From: Boesenbergia rotunda
Lineage: Eukaryota; Streptophyta; Magnoliopsida; Zingiberales; Zingiberaceae
Reading direction: 5' to 3'
DNA: 64,000 nt
NCBI GenBank assembly: GCA_024364735.1
Contig: JAGFNQ010004756.1
Coordinates: forward strand, 308,018 to 372,017
This document shows, piece by piece, positions 59,334 through 64,000 of this stretch. The notes below the pieces were generated by a model. That model was not told the DNA's origin, ran no database searches, and was given only the letters and a program-made list of their open reading frames with translations. The translations under genes and the position numbers were made by a program. Numbering within the stretch: position 1 is the first letter of the stretch; the number at the start of each line of letters is the position of its first letter.

Positions 59334-60210
59334 CTTGGTTGTAACCAAGTAATTGTTTGATTTTTTTTTTATTTTTATGTTATTTATTTTGATTAATTAA
59401 TGTATGTTTGTCCTTGTTAAGTAGAAACTTAAAGTTAGAAGTGGAGAGGTTATCTCCTCTTTCGGAAGTCTTCCTCCTTTGGGTTTGAAGAGGAGGTTTT
59501 GTCCTCCATCTAAGCTTCAGCAGCCCCATCATCATCTCTAACCCAACTTACCCTCTTCAGGTTGGAAGAGGAGAAACTTGCTCCACTCCATATAGCCGTG
59601 ACATCCAATCTCTGACTGCAACCATCGTCATCCATCTAGTAACGAGGCAGAAGCTCGATCCATCCGCATGCACTTGGTGGTTTCTTATGTGTTGGTTGTT
59701 TTATGCATTTGGGGGTTATGTTTCATGTGAATGTTGAATGCTTATATTAATTTGGCCTCCTATAACTTGAAATTGCACTCATTATGTTTTAATTAACGTG
59801 TATCCACCAAGTGCTTGATTGAATGTCTCTTCCACTAGATAGGTTTTAGTTGATGCAATTTCTTTAATTTAATTCTTACAGTGCTTCATTAGTTAGGTGT
59901 TTTATGATTCCATGATGTTTGTTCTCCATTTGTTAATTGATCTAGATTTTATTTTATGCTTAATTTCACTTAATGCTTGCTTTGTGTTTTTCTTTAATTC
60001 CTTGCAATCATAATTTAGTTTAAATTAGGTTCTTATTATTACATTGTCTTTCATTCATTAAGATTAGTTTCATTAACTACATTGCTATTTCATTTCATAG
60101 TTTTAGCATTCAAAACTAACCATAAAAACCCTAAACAATAACATTGGATCCTAAAGCAATCAATCTATCGTTGCATTCCTTGTAAGAAATTATTCAAGTC
60201 ATCTTTATAC

Positions 60211-60879
60211 TATATCAGTATAGAATGGATTCGGTACTTAATTGTGTTTGATATATCTATAGTATGACATATGGGTTTATTAAAATTCATATCCAGAGTG
60301 ATTATTTTCTTACCCTTTCGAGACTGTGGTTAAACTTCTTCCAATAGAATTGGAGAATTGAAGTTGAAATTGAAAACGATTGAGATTGTGAATTCTAAGA
60401 CAATAGTAGAAATAATGATGTGAAAATAATAAAATAAAATATTTATTTATATAGTTTGGAACCTAACGAATCATTAAATTATAATTGTTGATGAAAAAAA
60501 TCAAATAATCTTAATCATTAAATAGGTAAAAAAATCCAATAATCAATACCAGGTAAATCGATGATTCTAATAGTTAGAATCGTCTAAAATCATCAATTCA
60601 TGATTAATTTAAAGCCATAATTGTAACTAGTCGGGCCATTACAATTGCAACCTATTTTAATCAAGTCAATAGATAATCAGCCCATTGAATCAGGTTAAGA
60701 GGTAATCTCCCAATTGATCCAGTTCTAGGACGAATATGATTCGGACCCATACTCCCATCCCATCGTCGGGCCTCGGTAGATACTAGCAAGTGATGTGACA
60801 TGTGTGGAGAAGAGCTACCCATTAGAATATATCTACTTGAGAAAAAAGTTGTAAATGTGTATGGAAAAAGCTAGGTTTC
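60211..60879. other. Intergenic, no gene seen
   Basis: No coding frame, RNA gene or element boundary could be supported. Confidence 0.35.
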
Positions 60880-61768
60880 AAAAATCGGATCGGACATTAA
60901 ATTGATCGAGACAAAGGTTCAGAGGTTTAGAGGTTCGACTGATTTAATCGGGGATCCAACCGGAATATAACCGGTATATAATAAAGCATATATTTATATA
61001 AATATATGAAACTAACGACCTATTCAACTACTTTCTTCAAGATTAGATCAATTAGATCGAGCATGTGATATGTTTTTGTTAGTAACTCAGCACGATATTC
61101 TTGAAAAAATGGTTAGTTTCAAAGAAAAATTCAAGTTTAAAACCATTGGGTTTAAGAAATTTAGATACGAATTGAAGAATCTTATTAAAAGTTAAAATTA
61201 TATCACGATAGCATTTGTTCACCAATAAATACTTAAACAAAGTATACTAGTAAAACACATGCAAAATCACTTTTCTAAATATGACATATACTGCTGTCCA
61301 GCACGACGACGTAATGAGGCTGGCAACGGGACAAGGCTAGTGGAGGCAGGCGACCCGACAAGGCTGGTGGAGGCGGGGCGATGAGGCGAGGCTGGTGGAG
61401 GCGAGGCGACGCGGCGAGAGGCTAGCGGTGGTGGCTCTCTTGCAAGCAAACAACAGATTTTTTTCGTTTGAGACTTTGGGCGAAAGCAAACTAGGTTTTT
61501 GACATTCTATTTTTCAATTTTCATTTTTTAGTAAGAAAACAAAACTGCAAAAGGAGGAAAAATCAGAAAATAAAAAATAAAACAAACCAAGCCAGTTTGA
61601 TCGGTTTTTCTGGTTTGCCCAGTTCACCGGTTTTTGACCGGTTCAAAATGGTTCGCACCCGATTCTTGAATAGCTGGTTTTTAGAGTAAACTCGGATCGA
61701 AAATTTGATCGGTTTCCGATTCAACCGGTCCGACCGGCCGATTCGGTACAGTTTTCAGAACACTGAAA
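60880..61768. repeat. Fold-back repeat with CCGGTT-rich ends
   Basis: The left end (GGTTTCAAAAATCGGATCGG, then AACCGG repeats) and right end (TTCAACCGG, GACCGG, ...GTTTTCAGAACACTG) are roughly inverted. The layout is typical of plant MITE-like elements, but no target duplication was fixed. At about 61315-61430 a GC-rich ~30-bp unit (GAGGCTGGTGGAGGC type) is repeated four times. Confidence 0.4.
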
Positions 61769-62064
61769 AAGTTTTCACTATAAATCTGAGCGGAGTTAAC
61801 TCATGCCCAGTGTAGCTAGCTATCCACACTAACCAGATTCCATAATCCCAAAATAAAATTATTTATACAACTTAGAAAAAAAAGAAGAAAATGCGGACAA
61901 TGAAAAATATAATTTGCTTAATCATTTTGTCTTGTTAGAATAATCTAATTATTTTTATGCAGGCATGTTACTAATTAATACGTCTATTTTGTAATCTTAA
62001 ATTCTTTATAAAATTTTATTATACTTCAAATACATTATTCAAAAAATATTAACTTGTCTATATT
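61769..62064. other. Intergenic, no gene seen
   Basis: AT-rich DNA between two repeat elements. Confidence 0.3.
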
Positions 62065-62646
62065 TAGGGATGGAAACAGGTCAAGGCCAGACCAGGCTTT
62101 CACCCTAACAGGCCAGGCCTGTATAATAGCAAACAGACCTGAGCCTAGCCTGTTGCCTGTTACAGGCTTTATTCTAGGCTTGAGCCTGACCTGGCCTGTG
62201 GCCTGTTTACAAAGCTTGTAATTTAATTCGATTATCCAAAATACTTCTAATATATAAAATATAACAATTCAATTCGAATATTCGATTATCCAAAATACTA
62301 ATTTAACAAATTAGTTTAAAATACCATAAATATATATGTTCCTTCCAAAGTAAATATATAAAATATGTATGATATAACGAAAATAGATTTGTGGTGTGTT
62401 GGCTAGTAGGGCGTACATAAGAGTTTGCTTGCAAGAGGTCTAAGGATCAAAACTCTATTTTGATAATTTGTATGATGTAATTTTAACAGGCCCATACCGA
62501 CCTGTCAGGCCTCATAGGCTTTATATTGAGTCTGGGCCTGGCCTGATAAGAAAAACAGGCTTTTAAAAGGACCTGATTGTTATTTTATTTTTAACAGGCC
62601 CAGGCCACAGGCCCCTGACAGACCGCCTGACCTATTTCCATCCCTA
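62065..62646. mobile_element. hAT-like MITE
   Basis: 582 bp with inverted ends TAGGGATGGAAACAGGTC and GACCTATTTCCATCCCTA. Flanked by 8-mers TCTATATT (62057-62064) and TCTACATT (62647-62654), as expected for hAT. Sub-terminal GGCCTG/CAGGCC motifs are repeated many times in both arms. No ORF. Confidence 0.85.
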
Positions 62647-62654
62647 TCTACATT

Positions 62655-63206
62655 TGATTTCTTTTTTTTTATTACGGGCTGTCACATTATTATCCTTGAG
62701 TATTGAACCATCCTTAATTTAATTCTCTCCTCTGATATTTTTTCCCTAACTGAATAGCATAAGAAATGTTCAAATATACCGAAAGCAAGATATACATTGA
62801 TATTTTTTTTCTTATGTGTTTCTTATATAAGTGTAAGAAAAAAATAGCACTATCATATCGTTGAGCTTGCTGAATAGCTACGATACTATTATTGAACTTG
62901 CTGTCGAAATTGAACACCGATCTAACTCCACCCTTGACTATACATAAACAAAAATAGCACTATCATATCGTTGACATTTTTAATGTCTAAACAAACCAAT
63001 AACTCTACGAATATCCTCTTTATTCGCCCTTATCTTCACCTCAATGAAAATCAAACAGTGCTCTGAAATAATAATCACTCTCTCTTTAAAACACAATTAA
63101 CTATATTAGTTAATTATTATTATATGCGTGTGTGGTGGATGAATGTGTGTGTGTGACTATTTAATTATTATTATTATTTTTTGTCTTGTTGTTATAAATT
63201 CAATCG
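62655..63206. other. 3' flank of the MYB gene
   Basis: Likely holds the 3' UTR of the - strand MYB gene. A repeated TAGCACTATCATATCGTTGA phrase occurs at 62847 and 62956. Confidence 0.4.
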
Positions 63207-63971
63207 TCAATGCTGAGCGCTTTGGCAACGGGAGATCATCTCCATCAGCTCCATCTCCGCTTGGCCGTCGTCCTCCCAGCACAATTCCGCCGCCTTGCCC
63301 ATCTCCTCCCACTCCAACCCCTCGCCGACTCCGAGCGGGAACTCGGAGAGGTACCCGCCAGCGTCACCCGCTCCCACCTTCATCTCCGGCTCATCCAGCT
63401 CCTCCTCGCCGCCGTCGTCAAACAGAAGGCCGGTCAAGTCACTGAAGTCGTCGGCGGCGGCGGAGTAGTCGTTTCCGGAAAAGTCCCCGGCGCTAGCTTT
63501 GGAGTTCTCGTCCGCGTCCGGCGGTGCGGCGCCGTCCATCATCAAGCCTTGGATGTAGGTCTGGAGGAGGACGCCGGAGTTGGGGTTGTTCTTGTTCCTG
63601 ATGGCCCGGCGGCGACACCGCGGGGCGATGTGCCTGCGCTTGGTGGCGTTCCAGTGGTTCTTGATGGAGTTCTCCGTCCGGCCGGGGAGCCTTTTCGCGA
63701 TCTCCGCCCATTTGTTGCCGACCTCCGAATGCGCCTCGATCAGAATCTTGTCCTCCTCCTCGCTCCAGGTCTCCTTCTGCACTGCGTCTCAAAAAACTCA
63801 TGAAAGAAAGAAACTAAAATACAATCGACGACGACGACCGAAACCTTGATATTTGGCCTGAGATGGTTGTTCCATCTCTCCCTGCACTGCTTTCCGATCC
63901 TTCCATGCATCACCTTCGCAATCTGAGACCACTTCCTCAATCCATGCTTCTCCACCAGACCGATCAGCAAT
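63207..63971 (-). CDS. R2R3-MYB transcription factor, MYB98/MYB115/MYB118 clade (partial, 3' exons)
   Basis: Exon 2 is 63971-63845 and exon 3 is 63776-63207, around a 68-bp intron (donor AAG|GTTTCG, acceptor GTGCAG|AAGGAG). Exon 1 lies outside the window; exon 2 follows TTTTTGCAG. Exon 2 encodes the rest of R2: LLIGLVEKHGLRKWSQIAKV, then MHGRIGKQCRERWNNHLRPN. Exon 3 encodes R3: KETWSEEEDKILIEAHSEVG, then NKWAEIAKRLPGRTENSIKN, HWNATKRR. The wording with GKQCRERWNNHLRP and ATKRR is that of the MYB98/64/119/115/118 clade, known for roles in female gametophyte and seed tissues. The C-terminus is acidic (DDFSDLTGLLFDDGGEEELD), a plausible activation region. The nuclear DNA-binding role is known for the family; the tissue role here is inference. 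Confidence 0.92.
63777..63844 (-). other. MYB intron 2
   Basis: A GT...AG intron of 68 bp at the position between R2 and R3 where this clade has an intron. Confidence 0.85.
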
Positions 63972-64000
63972 CTGCAAAAACAGAGTAATTAAATAAGTAA

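Larger units (their letters stand above)
56195..60210 (+). mobile_element. Probable Gypsy LTR-type sequence, split by a solo LTR
   Basis: The opening (TTTTGTAGGCAGGTGATC at 56202, then repeated CATCCTGATCATCCA and GATCTGG phrases) resembles the Athila-like LTR at 48131-48520. The far end (TTGCATTCCTTGTAAG near 60172) resembles LTR ends of that group. In between are a SINE copy (about 56440-56590), CT-rich DNA with GAAGAGGAG hairpins, and the solo LTR at 58382-59333. Open frames rich in Ser, Pro and Leu (e.g. 57169-57609) follow from base composition. The whole is a tentative assignment. Confidence 0.4.

Noticed and set aside
63210..63803. 197-codon + strand frame and others opposite the MYB exons
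   Set aside because: Antisense shadow of exon 3. The - strand frame has complete R2/R3 repeats and proper splice sites.

Overview
The window is nuclear DNA of a flowering plant, probably a monocot. The evidence is spliced plant gene families (NAC, DUF593 myosin-binding, DUF506, R2R3-MYB), a GC-rich single-exon gene in an AT-rich background, and dense nested LTR retrotransposons, MITEs and SINEs. The exact species cannot be read from the sequence. Host genes take up only a few kilobases; nearly everything else is transposable-element DNA or its remains.

Host genes, left to right. (1) The 3' end of a SOG1/NAC8-type NAC factor, + strand, 1-431. (2) A complete two-exon gene for a myosin XI-binding protein of the MyoB7 / DUF593 type, - strand, 11624-9265. 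(3) A broken FAR1/MULE-transposase-like gene, + strand, 32795-34009. (4) An orphan last exon of ribosomal protein S2, + strand, 39616-39774. (5) An exon with an RNase H1 N-terminal (viroplasmin-like) domain, - strand, 40456-40218. (6) An intact DUF506 gene, + strand, 30286-31179. (7) The last two exons of a MYB98/MYB115/MYB118-type R2R3-MYB, - strand, 63971-63207. These genes do not form an operon or any evident pathway.

Mobile elements by region. 1.4-2.2 kb: a Tourist-like MITE. 2.5-6.4 kb: a 3.95-kb Mutator-like fold-back element with a perfect 9-bp target duplication. 12.4 kb: a SINE. 13.0-18.1 kb: a decayed Copia holding a SINE and a solo LTR. 19.6-27.6 kb: a MULE-type MITE, into which a full-length Copia jumped (perfect 5-bp duplication), into which a Tourist-like MITE jumped. 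27.7-29.3 kb: a hAT-like MITE with an LTR-like insert. 34.0-38.9 kb: a second member of the fold-back family, itself holding a solo LTR. 41.1-46.5 kb: a truncated Copia. 46.5-50.4 kb: the 3' part of an Athila-like Gypsy element. 51-62 kb: LTR and MITE remnants, a third solo LTR, and a hAT-like MITE.

The most unusual content is the fold-back family (2479-6432 and 34009-38866). Its long inverted arms are built from two kinds of palindrome module: a constant stem GGGCCTGAA...TTCAGGCCC around changing, mostly self-complementary cores, and a ~157-bp tandem unit carrying its own hairpin. Each copy carries a different gene-derived piece in the loop region: the last exon of an unknown gene in one, a WEB-family coiled-coil fragment in the other. 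The second point of interest is the young Copia at 19.9-27.5 kb. It has lost its reverse-transcriptase core but carries an extra acidic-repeat ORF upstream of gag that ends in a hydrophobic segment.
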